64,000 nucleotides of DNA from positions 1,550,001-1,614,000 of the forward strand of contig NZ_JABMCZ010000003.1 in NCBI RefSeq assembly GCF_013186535.1, in the 5' to 3' direction. The stretch is from Nocardia terpenica. Lineage in GTDB: Bacteria; Actinomycetota; Actinomycetes; Mycobacteriales; Mycobacteriaceae. The notes below the pieces were generated by a model. The model was given only the letters and a program-made list of their open reading frames with translations. It was not told where the DNA came from and did not search any database. This document shows positions 7,338-15,938 of the stretch, one piece after another (the first letter of the stretch is position 1; each line of letters begins with the position of its first letter). Made by a program: the position numbers and the translations under genes.

Positions 7338-8947
7338 GCATGAAACGATCCGTGGCCCTGTTCGGTGCGGTGACCGCCGCCCTGACCCTCGCGGCCTGCG
7401 GCGCCGATGCCGGTTCCGGCGACGCCGCCGGGCCGCCGCGCCCGGGCGGCACGCTGCGCTACGGGCTCTCGATCGCCCCCACCTGTTCGGATCCGGCCCA
7501 GGCGGGCACCAACCAAACCCTGTACGTCACACGGCAGATCGTCGATTCGCTGACCGATCAGGACCCGGCGACGGGCGCGATCGTGCCGTGGCTGGCGCAG
7601 AGCTGGCAGGTGAGCCCGGACGCGAAGACCTTCACCTTCCGGCTGCGGCCGGGCGTGAGCTTCAGCGACGGCACCCCGCTCACCGCGACCTCGGTGCAGA
7701 AGAACTTCGACGCCATCGTGCACACCCTCACCGGGGCGAAGGCGCCGCTGGCGGCCAGCTACCTGGCCGGGTACACCGGCACCACCGTGCTGGACCCGCT
7801 CACCGCGCGGGTGGACTTCGATCGGCCCAATGCCCAGTTCCTGCAGGCCGTTTCGACGCCGCAGCTGGGTCTGCTGGCGGATGCGACCACCGCGAAACCG
7901 GCCGATCGGCGCTGCCTCGGCGACGACATCGGCAGCGGCCCGTTCACCTACGCCGAGTACCGGCAGGGGGCCTCGGTCACGCTCGCCAAGCGGCCCGGAT
8001 ATGCCTGGGGCTCCGCGGCTTTCGGCCATCACGGCGAGGCGTATCTGGACCGCATCGACTTCCGGGTGGTGCCCGAGTCGGGCGTGCGGGCGGGCAGCCT
8101 CGGCTCGGGCCAGCTGGATGCCGTCAGTGATGCGCTGCCGCAGGACATTCCGCAGATCGAGGCCGCGGGCGGCAAGGTCGCGACCACCTCGAATCCCGGT
8201 GTGCCGTTCGGGATTCAGCCGAATCTGACCCGGGGTCCGCTGCGCGATCCGGCGGTGCGGGCCGCACTGCTGCCCGCTATCGACCGCAGGGAGCTCGTGG
8301 ATACCGTGCTCGGCCCGCAGTTCCGGGCCGCCACCGGCTCACTTGCCTCGAAAACACCTGCCTACGTGGATCTTTCGGCGAGTCTGGGCTACGACGCCGA
8401 TGCCGCGCGCCGACAGCTCGACCGGGCGGGCTGGGTGCCCGGCGGCGACGGCATCCGGGTGAAGGACGGCGCCCGGCTGTCGTTCGGCCTGACCTTCAAC
8501 CACGCCTTCGCGGGTAATCAGGCCATCCTGGAGCTGGTGCAGCAGCAGCTGCGCAAGGTCGGCGTCGACCTGCGGCTGGACCCGGTCCCCGACGCCGAAT
8601 ACACCGCCCGGGAGAACAGCCACGACTACGACGCCCTCTACTACAACATCACCCGCGCCGACGGCGACATCCTCCGCACCACCTTCGGCCTCGAGGGCCG
8701 CAACGGCAATGTCCGCGGCCCGATCCCGGACCTGGACGAGGCCCTGGCCGGTGAGCTGCGCACCGTCGACCCGGCGGCCCGCGCGCGGCTCCTCGACCGC
8801 GCCCAGCGCCTGGTCCTCGACAACGGCCTGTGGATCCCGACCATCGAGCTGTCACAGGCCATCGGTGTGGCCCCGACGGTGTCGGACATCAAGTTCGAGG
8901 CATCGGCGAGGCTACAGTTCTTCGATACGTGGTTGCACCGGAGCTGA
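7334..8947 (+). CDS. Family 5 solute-binding lipoprotein (peptide/nickel type)
   Basis: A 537-residue SBP_bac_5 protein. It has a lipoprotein signal with lipobox LAAC at about residue 22 and then GGTLRYGLSIAPTCSDPA. The family block LAQSWQVSPDAKTFTFRLRPGVSFSDGTPLTA is followed by the C-terminal lobe (QLRKVGVDLRL). This family feeds oligopeptide, nickel or glutathione ABC importers. Translation is probably coupled to the preceding gene through GTGA; an in-frame ATG at 7340 is an alternative start. No cognate permease is present, and an MFS gene follows 37 nt later, so the protein may serve a transporter encoded elsewhere. Confidence 0.88.
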   Translation: MSMKRSVALFGAVTAALTLAACGADAGSGDAAGPPRPGGTLRYGLSIAPTCSDPAQAGTNQTLYVTRQIVDSLTDQDPATGAIVPWLAQSWQVSPDAKTFTFRLRPGVSFSDGTPLTATSVQKNFDAIVHTLTGAKAPLAASYLAGYTGTTVLDPLTARVDFDRPNAQFLQAVSTPQLGLLADATTAKPADRRCLGDDIGSGPFTYAEYRQGASVTLAKRPGYAWGSAAFGHHGEAYLDRIDFRVVPESGVRAGSLGSGQLDAVSDALPQDIPQIEAAGGKVATTSNPGVPFGIQPNLTRGPLRDPAVRAALLPAIDRRELVDTVLGPQFRAATGSLASKTPAYVDLSASLGYDADAARRQLDRAGWVPGGDGIRVKDGARLSFGLTFNHAFAGNQAILELVQQQLRKVGVDLRLDPVPDAEYTARENSHDYDALYYNITRADGDILRTTFGLEGRNGNVRGPIPDLDEALAGELRTVDPAARARLLDRAQRLVLDNGLWIPTIELSQAIGVAPTVSDIKFEASARLQFFDTWLHRS

Positions 8948-8984
8948 GCCACGGTCCTGGAACAGACAGGGGGAGTTGGTCCGA

Positions 8985-10184
8985 ATGCCGAACGCCACCG
9001 CCGCGGGGTCCCGGCCGGGCATGAAGGCCCGCAACGTCGTGCTGGTGGTCGCCACCGCGGCCGTCGCGGTGAACCTGCGCCCCGGCATCACCACCGTCGG
9101 CCCCGAACTCGACACGGTCACACGGCATTTCGGTGCGGGTTCGGCGGCGGGTGGGGTCATCACCGCGCTGCCGGTGATCGCCTTCGCCGTGGTGAGTCTG
9201 GCGACACCGGCGCTGCTGGCGCGAATCTCGGTGCGCGCGGGGTTGTATGCCGCGCTGGCGATCATCGCGGTGAGCCTGGCGGTGCGGCCGTGGGGTGGCC
9301 TGCCGCTGTTCGTGCTCGCCACCTTCGTCTCCGCGATCGGCATCGGACTGCTGTCGGCGCTGCTGCCGGTGGTGGTCCGCTCCTCCGGTAGTACCGGGGT
9401 GCTGGTCACCACCTTCACCACGGCCCTACAGGCCGGGGCCGCACTGGGATTCGCCGCGATCGTCCCGCTGTCGAATGCCGTGCACAGCTGGCAGTGGGGG
9501 CTGACGTTCTGGGCTCTCCTTGCGCCGATCGGGATGTTCGCGCTATGGGCGGCTCCGGGGGCAGCGACCGCGCAGTCGCCATCGGCCCTGCCCGAACGCG
9601 CGACCGTCAACCCCTTCACCATCCTGCGCCGCACCCGAACCATCTGGCTCGCAGTGTTTTTCGGACTGCAGGCACTGGTCGCCTTCGTGGTGATCGGCTG
9701 GCTGCCCTCGATCCTCGTGGACGACGCCGGTGTCGGCCCGCAGTCCGCGGGCGGCTATCTCGGCCTCATGACCTGCCTGGGCGTCCCGATCAGCCTGATC
9801 GTGCCGCCGTTCGTGGCACGCTCGGCTCACCCGGCGCGCTGGCTGGCGGGTTTCAGCGCGTGCACCGTGCTCGGCGTGCTCGCCCTCCTGGTGGCGCCCC
9901 GGGCCGCGCCGCTGCTGTGGGTGCTCGTCCTCGGCGTCGGCCTGTCGGTGTTCTCGCTGGTGCTCACCGTGCTCACGGTGCGGGCGAGCACGGCGGAACA
10001 GGCTGCGGGACTGTCGAGTTCGGTCCAGGGCGTCGGCTACCTCGTCGCCGCCGTCGGCCCGTATGCGATCGGCCTGTTCCGGCACCTCGGCGCCGGATGG
10101 GCGCTACCGCTGGGCGCGCTGCTCGCCATCGCGGTTCTCCAGCTCGTGGCCGCCTTCGCCATCGGCCGCGGCCGGGGCGCGTAA
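8985..10184 (+). CDS. MFS transporter, CynX/NimT-like
   Basis: A 399-residue carrier with about twelve hydrophobic helices. It opens with NVVLVVATAAVAVNLRPGITTVGPEL, the helix-1 NLRP signature of the CynX/NimT (cyanate, 2-nitroimidazole) subfamily. The second half restarts at IWLAVFFGLQALVAFVVIGWLPSIL. GGGGGAG lies 9 nt before the ATG. It is the last gene of the operon with the two binding proteins. Its 3' end overlaps the convergent tetR gene by 81 nt. Family members export or import small anions and drugs; the substrate here is unknown. It resembles the exporter at the end of the dpg operon. Confidence 0.85.
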   Translation: MPNATAAGSRPGMKARNVVLVVATAAVAVNLRPGITTVGPELDTVTRHFGAGSAAGGVITALPVIAFAVVSLATPALLARISVRAGLYAALAIIAVSLAVRPWGGLPLFVLATFVSAIGIGLLSALLPVVVRSSGSTGVLVTTFTTALQAGAALGFAAIVPLSNAVHSWQWGLTFWALLAPIGMFALWAAPGAATAQSPSALPERATVNPFTILRRTRTIWLAVFFGLQALVAFVVIGWLPSILVDDAGVGPQSAGGYLGLMTCLGVPISLIVPPFVARSAHPARWLAGFSACTVLGVLALLVAPRAAPLLWVLVLGVGLSVFSLVLTVLTVRASTAEQAAGLSSSVQGVGYLVAAVGPYAIGLFRHLGAGWALPLGALLAIAVLQLVAAFAIGRGRGA

Positions 10185-10736
10185 TCCGGCCAGCGCCACC
10201 GCGATCAGGCGTTCGGCGGCGTCGGGCGCGGTCTCGCAGGCGACGCCGATGCCGTGCCCCATCCGCAGCACATCGCGCGGCACCAGGTCGGCGCGGATCT
10301 CCCCGGCCTCCTGGGCCGCCGTGACCAGCGCGGTGACGGCATCGCCGATCAGCTTCGAGCACAGCGTGAAGGTCTCGGACTCGCGATCGATCACGGCCTT
10401 CAGGGTGATCGCGAGACTTCGCTTGTCCATGGCGTAGTCGACCTGCGCGCGGAACCACTGCTCCAATGCCGCACCGGGAGGCAGGGTTTCGAGGAGATCG
10501 TAGGCGTGCTGTGCCAGCTTCTCGAGATTGGCGCGGTACACCGCCTCGATCAGCGCGTCGCGCTGCGGGAAGTGTCGGTACAGCGTGCCGGGGCCGACGC
10601 AGGCGCGGCGCGCGATGTCGTCCAACGGCGCGCCCGGGCCGTGCTCGGCGAACGCCTCCCGGGCGCACTCGATGATGCGCTCGTAGTTTCGGCGCGCGTC
10701 GGCGCGCATCGGCCGTCCCGTAGGCGGTGCGTCCAC
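10104..10736 (-). CDS. TetR-family repressor
   Basis: A 210-residue regulator. The N-terminal helix-turn-helix reads IIECAREAFAEHGPGAPLDDIARRACVGPGTLYRHFPQRDALIEAVY (residues about 20-65) and the C-terminal ligand-binding half is variable. The GTG at 10736 has GGAGG close upstream. It is divergent from the MFS exporter gene at 10862. The 125-bp gap contains two CGGAGAnnnTCTCC dyads, so it most likely represses that exporter and itself until a drug or metabolite binds. The last 27 codons overlap the convergent CynX-like gene. Confidence 0.88.
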   Translation of the reverse strand: MDAPPTGRPMRADARRNYERIIECAREAFAEHGPGAPLDDIARRACVGPGTLYRHFPQRDALIEAVYRANLEKLAQHAYDLLETLPPGAALEQWFRAQVDYAMDKRSLAITLKAVIDRESETFTLCSKLIGDAVTALVTAAQEAGEIRADLVPRDVLRMGHGIGVACETAPDAAERLIAVALAGLRAPAAADGEGGHELENRDGEQRAQR

Positions 10737-10776
10737 GAACCCTCCACTGGAAAACGGATGGACTCTCCGATTACTC

Positions 10777-10806
10777 TTGCGTAAACGGAGATCTTCTCCA
10801 TATGCT
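10777..10806 (+). promoter_or_regulatory. Predicted promoter of the DHA2 exporter
   Basis: TTGCGT (10777-10782) and TATGCT (10801-10806) are separated by 18 bp. The first TetR dyad fills the spacer between them. Confidence 0.5.
10786..10800. promoter_or_regulatory. TetR operator O1
   Basis: CGGAGA-TCT-TCTCCA is a 15-bp dyad, near perfect, lying between the predicted -35 and -10 of the exporter. A second copy lies 35 bp downstream. Confidence 0.65.
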
Positions 10807-10820
10807 AGCTCCCATCGAAG

Positions 10821-10835
10821 CGGAGAGTGTCTCCG
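10821..10835. promoter_or_regulatory. TetR operator O2
   Basis: CGGAGA-GTG-TCTCCG is a perfect 15-bp dyad of the same design as O1, just upstream of the exporter's ribosome site. Confidence 0.68.
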
Positions 10836-10861
10836 TTTGGTTCCGATTCGATGGAGCGTTC

Positions 10862-12286
10862 TTGACTACCACCACGCTTACCGCACCACCGCGGGTCGGC
10901 ACGGGCTCGCGTCCCTTTCGGCCCGGCGTCGTCCTGACGACCCTGCTGACCTGCCAGTTGATGATCATCCTCGACGTCACGGTGATGAATGTGGCGCTGC
11001 CGCACATCCGCACCGACCTGCACTTCAGCGCCACCGGCCTGTCCTGGGTGATGAACGCCTACACCCTGGTGTTCGGCGGATTGCTGCTGCTCGGCGGGCG
11101 TGCCGGTGACCTGTTCGGTCGGCGGCGGATGTTCATCGCGGGCATTGCCCTGTTCACGCTGGCCTCGCTGGCCGGTGGCCTCGCCACCTCGGCGGCCTGG
11201 CTGCTCGCCGCGCGGGTGCTGCAGGGTATCGGCGGCGCCATGGCCGGTCCGAACACCCTGGCCCTGCTGACCACGACGTTCGGCGACCCCAAGGCCCGGT
11301 TGCGGGTGCTGGCGCTGTTCTCCGGCATGTCCAGCGCCGGTTTCGCGATCGGCCTGATCGTCGGCGGGCTGCTCACCCAGTGGCTGAGCTGGCGCTCGGT
11401 GCTGTGGATCAATGTGCCGTTCGGCGTCGTGGCGGCCACGCTGGCGCTGCGGTACCTGCCGAATCCCGAGCGGCGCCCGGCGCGGCTGGATCTGCCGGGC
11501 GCGGTGACCGCGACGGCCGCCGTCGCCAGCCTGGTGTACGGCTTCATCAGCGCCGGCGCGAACGGCTGGGGCACCGAGACGACGGTGCTCTCGCTGGCCG
11601 CGGGAGTCCTGCTGCTGGCGGGCTTTCTGGCGATCGAGCTGCGCGCCGATCAGCCCCTGTTGCCGCTGCACCTGTTCACCGACCGCAATCGCGCCGCCGC
11701 CTACGCCAATATGTTCCTGGGCCCGATGGCAGGCATGTCGATGTTCTTCTTCCTCACCCTGTACCTACAGGAGGTGCGCGGAATGAGCGCACTGGCAACG
11801 GGTTTCGCCTTCCTGCCGACCGCCGTGCTGATGTTCGCCATGGTGCGGCTGATTCCCCGGCTGCTGCCGCGCCTGGGGCCCAAGCCGGTGACGGTCACCG
11901 GCACGCTGGCGATGGTCGCGGGGCTGACGCTGCTGACCCGATTGTCCACCGACAGCGGCTATTTCCCGCTGCTGTTCGTGGCCATGGTGCTCATGGGCTT
12001 CGGTATCGGGCTGGCGTTCTCGCCCCTCAACGTGATCATCATGCAGAACGTGGAGGCGAGCGAGGCGGGCGCGGCGGGCGGCGCGCTGCAGACCGTGCAG
12101 CAGACCGGCGGGGCCCTGGGCCTGGCCGTCCTGATGACGATCTTCGGCACGGCCACCCGCTCGGCGGTCGGTTCCGCCCAGCACGTCCTGGTCTCCGGCA
12201 TCACCAGCGCGCTGGCGGCGGCCGCAGGCATCGCACTGCTCGCCTTCCTGGTCGCCCTCACCTTCCGCAGCCGCCGGATCGCCTGA
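10862..12286 (+). CDS. MFS multidrug exporter, DHA2 (EmrB/QacA) type
   Basis: A 474-residue drug:H+ antiporter of the 14-helix DHA2 group. Motif D1 is LDVTVMNVALPHI, motif A is GGRAGDLFGRRRMF, and motif C-like residues lie in SGMSSAGFAIGLIVGGLL. The TTG at 10862 is chosen because GGAG lies 5 nt upstream and the protein then begins with a short cytoplasmic tail before helix 1. The divergent TetR gene and paired operators suggest drug-inducible expression. It ends 29 nt before a convergent gene. The exported compound is unknown. Confidence 0.9.
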   Translation: MTTTTLTAPPRVGTGSRPFRPGVVLTTLLTCQLMIILDVTVMNVALPHIRTDLHFSATGLSWVMNAYTLVFGGLLLLGGRAGDLFGRRRMFIAGIALFTLASLAGGLATSAAWLLAARVLQGIGGAMAGPNTLALLTTTFGDPKARLRVLALFSGMSSAGFAIGLIVGGLLTQWLSWRSVLWINVPFGVVAATLALRYLPNPERRPARLDLPGAVTATAAVASLVYGFISAGANGWGTETTVLSLAAGVLLLAGFLAIELRADQPLLPLHLFTDRNRAAAYANMFLGPMAGMSMFFFLTLYLQEVRGMSALATGFAFLPTAVLMFAMVRLIPRLLPRLGPKPVTVTGTLAMVAGLTLLTRLSTDSGYFPLLFVAMVLMGFGIGLAFSPLNVIIMQNVEASEAGAAGGALQTVQQTGGALGLAVLMTIFGTATRSAVGSAQHVLVSGITSALAAAAGIALLAFLVALTFRSRRIA

Positions 12287-12315
12287 GCGCCTGTCCGGCA
12301 CGGGAATTCGGCGAA

Positions 12316-13650
12316 TCAGGCCACCTCGAGGCCCGGAGTCAATGCGATCGCCTCGAGTTGGGCGAACGACAGCGCTACGGCCTCGCCGGTGGAACTGATC
12401 CGGATCCACGAACCCGAGGCGTGGGTAACCGTCACTTCCCGTTCGGTCTCCGTGGTCGTGGACTCCTTTTCCCGGACGGATACCCCACCCGGCAGTTGCC
12501 GGGTGGGTCCGTGTTGCCACTCCGAATCGTCGTCCGCGCCCGGCTCGTTCGTGCCGACCGTGATCGCCAGACGTGAGCGACCCTGCGCACCGGTCGCCCG
12601 GACCACCTCACACAGCCCACCACCACCGCTGCCGCCGGGGCGCAGGCTGCCGAGTGATCGGTCGAGCGTGAGTCCGTCGAGCGGGACCTGCGCCAGTACC
12701 GCGTTCAGCCGGGCGGCCGTGTCCTGGTCGTGGTTCTTGCTCTTCTTCTTGCCGAATTCGAGCGTCGCGAACAGGCAGGATTCGGGTGGCTCCGGCGTCA
12801 TGGGCGGAACCGGCGTGGTGACCCGCAGCCCCGGTGTCGCGGTAGCCATGGTGACCAGCTCATCGATGGTGAACGGCACCGCGCTGCTGTGGCCGCGATC
12901 CACGGCGTCATTGGCGTCGACATCGACGACGGTGCCGTCGGGCAGGTACGCGCGGACGCTGCGGGTACGGGTACGCACCTTGTGGAATTCGTACCAGCTG
13001 TCCCGGGTGTCGGCGAGACCGCCGTCGGCGAGGTGTCGACGTTCGTCCAGCGCTCCGGCCACACACGGTGGAACGGGGTCGCTCGACTGCCGCACGGTGA
13101 CCCGTAGCGAACCCGAACGATCGCCGCGGATCACGGTTCCTTCCGCAGTGGTAAGACCGTCGAGCGGGGTCGGCTTGCCCGGATCCGTCTTCGGTATGGG
13201 CTGGAACACCAAGGATTGCTCTACCGAGGCGAAGCCGATCTCGACGCCGCCCGGTAGGGCATCCCGCAGTGCCTGTGTCATCGCCCCGGCTTTGGCGCCG
13301 GAAAACCAGGGATAGGCCGGATTGTCGTAGGAGAACGAACGAAGAGTGACCACGCCGGTCAATCCCCCCTTGCGAGGCGGTTCGACCGTGGCACACCCCG
13401 GAATCGCCACGGGGTAGCTCACCGGCGGTTCGACATAGGCGTAGCCGGAAGACGGCTCCGGCTCCGATTTGTGCACAAACCAGGCGCCGAGCACCCCGGC
13501 CGCCACAATCGCCACACAGATCAACCCGACGGTCCACCCGCCGCCCACCCGCGACGCCCCCCGCCCCGTACCGGCGTCCTGCGCCTCCGGCTTCTCATCA
13601 CCTGCACCCACAACATCCACCCCGTCGACCCGAACAATAGTAATGACCAT
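12316..13650 (-). CDS. Hypothetical single-pass membrane protein
   Basis: A 444-residue protein I do not recognise. It has a short cytoplasmic N-terminus, one membrane helix (WTVGLICVAIVAAGVLGAWFV, about residues 39-59) and a large extracellular part. That part contains several single cysteines (PGCATVEPP, PPCVAG, ESCLFATLEF, GGLCEVVRA), which could form disulfides. No enzyme motif is visible. The start codon is uncertain because no good ribosome site precedes the ATG at 13650. It is convergent with the DHA2 exporter and has no obvious operon partner. Confidence 0.65.
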   Translation of the reverse strand: MVITIVRVDGVDVVGAGDEKPEAQDAGTGRGASRVGGGWTVGLICVAIVAAGVLGAWFVHKSEPEPSSGYAYVEPPVSYPVAIPGCATVEPPRKGGLTGVVTLRSFSYDNPAYPWFSGAKAGAMTQALRDALPGGVEIGFASVEQSLVFQPIPKTDPGKPTPLDGLTTAEGTVIRGDRSGSLRVTVRQSSDPVPPCVAGALDERRHLADGGLADTRDSWYEFHKVRTRTRSVRAYLPDGTVVDVDANDAVDRGHSSAVPFTIDELVTMATATPGLRVTTPVPPMTPEPPESCLFATLEFGKKKSKNHDQDTAARLNAVLAQVPLDGLTLDRSLGSLRPGGSGGGGLCEVVRATGAQGRSRLAITVGTNEPGADDDSEWQHGPTRQLPGGVSVREKESTTTETEREVTVTHASGSWIRISSTGEAVALSFAQLEAIALTPGLEVA

Positions 13651-13893
13651 ACAGCGCAGGCTGGTTCGGCACCTTCGGCCGCGAGTACGGCGTCAGCGCT
13701 GACGCCGACAATCCGCTGCTCGCCGTCGATCTCTGGCGGCCCTAGCTCGCGCCGACATGCGATGCGGTTCGGGACTTTTCGGCGGAGTCGGCCATGGCGG
13801 GGGTCGGCGCGTGCGATGCTGAGGTGGGTGGGGCTACCGCGTGTCGCACCGTCGCGCGAGTCGTCGGCTCGAGCGGGTGGGAAGGAGTCCGTT

Positions 13894-15015
13894 ATGCCGC
13901 AGAGCGGTGGTTCGAGCGAATCTCGGTACAGGCGTGGAGGATTGGCGGTCGTCCTGGCCGGGCTGCTGGTGGCCGCCGTGTCGATGACGGCCCCGCGGGC
14001 TCGCGCGGAGTGGACGCCGGAGCAGCTGGCGGGGCAGCGGGTGGTGTACTCGTACAGGGGACTGACGCCGCCGCCGTCGCTGCTGGACGCCATCCGGGGC
14101 GGGCGGGCCGCCGGGGTGATCTTCTTCGGGGAGAACATCTCCGACCCCGAGCAGATCGCCGGGGTGGTCGCGCAGCTGCGAGAAGCGCAGGCGCAGAGCC
14201 CGATTCGCCAGCCGCTGCTGCTGATGACCGACCAGGAGGGCGGGCTGGTGCGGCGGCTGCCGGGGGAGCCGACGCTGTCGGAGAAACAGGTCGGCAGCGC
14301 GCCCGATCCGGTGGCCGCGGCGGTCGCCGCGGGCGTCGGCGCGGGCAACAACCTGCGCGGGGTGGGGATGAACGTGAATCTCGCTCCGGTACTGGACGTT
14401 TTCGACACACCCGGGAACTTCATCGACGGCCCGCAGCGCTCCTACAGCAGCGACCCCGCCGAGGCCGCCGCGCTGGGCGCGTCGTTCATCGTCGCCCAGC
14501 AGACCACCGGCGTCGCCGCCACCGCCAAACACTTTCCGGGACTGGGCAAGGCGCCCGCCGGTCAGAACACCGACCTGGGCCCGGTCACCCTCCCGGTGAG
14601 CCTCCCGACCCTGCGCGCGGTCGACGAGCTGCCCTACCCGGCGGCCGTGACCGCCGGGGTGAAGCTGATCATGGTCTCCTGGGCCACCTATCCCGCGCTC
14701 GACCCGGACCATCCCGCGGGCCTGTCACCCACGATCGTCGGACAGGAACTGCGGGGCCACAACGGTTTCCAGGGCGTCACCATCACCGACGCCCTCGAGG
14801 CCGGATCACTCGACGCCTTCGGCACCACGGGCCAGCGCGCCGTTGCCGCGGCGGCCGCGGGCATGGACCTCATCCTGTGTTCCGCGCGCGACACCACCCA
14901 GGGTGACGACGCCACCGCGGCCCTCGCCGCCGCCTACACCGACGGCCGACTCGACCGAGCCGCATTCTCCACCGCCGTCGACCGCATCACCGCCCTGCGC
15001 GCCGGACTGTCCTGA
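13894..15015 (+). CDS. Secreted family 3 glycoside hydrolase
   Basis: A 373-residue beta-N-acetylhexosaminidase-like GH3 enzyme. The signal peptide (RYRRGGLAVVLAGLLVAAVSMTAPRARA) ends near residue 34. The TIM-barrel signatures are LLLMTDQEGGLVRRL, KHFPGLG, and ITDALEAGS, where the Asp is the expected nucleophile. LpqI/NagZ-type enzymes cleave GlcNAc from muropeptides. The usual KHFPGHGDT followed by DSH, which supplies a catalytic histidine, is here KHFPGLG followed by QNTD, so the acid/base arrangement differs. GAAGGAG precedes the ATG. The 3' end overlaps the convergent EEP gene by 82 nt. Confidence 0.85.
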   Translation: MPQSGGSSESRYRRGGLAVVLAGLLVAAVSMTAPRARAEWTPEQLAGQRVVYSYRGLTPPPSLLDAIRGGRAAGVIFFGENISDPEQIAGVVAQLREAQAQSPIRQPLLLMTDQEGGLVRRLPGEPTLSEKQVGSAPDPVAAAVAAGVGAGNNLRGVGMNVNLAPVLDVFDTPGNFIDGPQRSYSSDPAEAAALGASFIVAQQTTGVAATAKHFPGLGKAPAGQNTDLGPVTLPVSLPTLRAVDELPYPAAVTAGVKLIMVSWATYPALDPDHPAGLSPTIVGQELRGHNGFQGVTITDALEAGSLDAFGTTGQRAVAAAAAGMDLILCSARDTTQGDDATAALAAAYTDGRLDRAAFSTAVDRITALRAGLS

Positions 15016-15938
15016 GCGGGCACCGCGAGAACCGCCACGAGCCCGCGATGGTCGGCCCCGGGGGTGCGGATCGTCGCGGAGGAGACGGGAGCGAGACCGC
15101 GGGTCAGGATGTGATCGGGTCCCACCACGGGAAGGGCTGCGGGCCAGGTGAATTGCGCTCCCGAGGTGCGAATGTCCCGATAACCCGGGGCGAATCCGGC
15201 CCAGTGGCGGTCGGTGCCGGTGGTATTGAAGTCGCCGAGAACGACAATGCGGCGGGCCGGATCGGACGCGAGTTCGCGAGACAGGGTACGCAGGCCACCG
15301 TTACGGTCGGCGGTGTCGCCGAGGCGAATCGATGGCAGATGCACCACGTAGACGACCAGATCGCCGGTGGGAGTGGCGACATGGGTGCGCAGGCCGCGCC
15401 GCCACCCGGCACCGACATCGGCGACGCTGGTGCCGGAGAGCGGATAGCGGCTCCACAGCGCGACGGTGCCCTCGGCGGCGTGGTACGGATGCGTGACGGA
15501 CATAATTTCGGCGGCCGACTCCCGGTTGCCCGACGAACATTCCTGGAGCGCAATGAGATCGGCCCCGGTAGCGACCAGCGAGCGGACGGCGGCGGAGGGT
15601 GAGTCGTTGCCCGCGTACATGTTCTGCGTCACCACCGTGAGCCGGTCGGCCGCCGCGACATTCGAACCCGTTCCGGCCCACCAGGACCCGAACAGATACG
15701 CCCACGCCAGCAGCGGAATCACGGCCGCGACGGCACCGATACGGGAGCGGCAGGCGAACGCCGCCAGGACCAGCACGGGTATCCCGACGCCCAACCAGGG
15801 TGCCGCGCAGTCGAGTACGGTGCCCAAGCCGAGGATATCGGGCACCCGGTCATGCTCGAGCAGCAGCAGCGTGAGCAGCAGCGCCGCGCCCGGCAGCGCC
15901 AGATCCGCGCCGGTCGCGCGGCGGGTACGCACGATCAC
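14934..15938 (-). CDS. Membrane-anchored endonuclease/exonuclease/phosphatase-family protein
   Basis: A 334-residue protein with three N-terminal membrane helices (to about residue 80) and an EEP catalytic domain. The domain has VVTQNMYAGN, the metal-binding Glu in LIALQECSSG, VYVVHLPS, VVLGDFNTTGT, PDHILTRG and the catalytic GADHRG. Relatives hydrolyse phosphodiesters in DNA, phospholipids or phosphoinositides. With this topology the domain probably faces outside. The GTG start forms a GTGA overlap with the upstream hydrolase gene, so the two are co-translated. The substrate is unknown. Confidence 0.82.
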   Translation of the reverse strand: MIVRTRRATGADLALPGAALLLTLLLLEHDRVPDILGLGTVLDCAAPWLGVGIPVLVLAAFACRSRIGAVAAVIPLLAWAYLFGSWWAGTGSNVAAADRLTVVTQNMYAGNDSPSAAVRSLVATGADLIALQECSSGNRESAAEIMSVTHPYHAAEGTVALWSRYPLSGTSVADVGAGWRRGLRTHVATPTGDLVVYVVHLPSIRLGDTADRNGGLRTLSRELASDPARRIVVLGDFNTTGTDRHWAGFAPGYRDIRTSGAQFTWPAALPVVGPDHILTRGLAPVSSATIRTPGADHRGLVAVLAVPAQDSPARRAVMRSTAVENAARSSRPSV

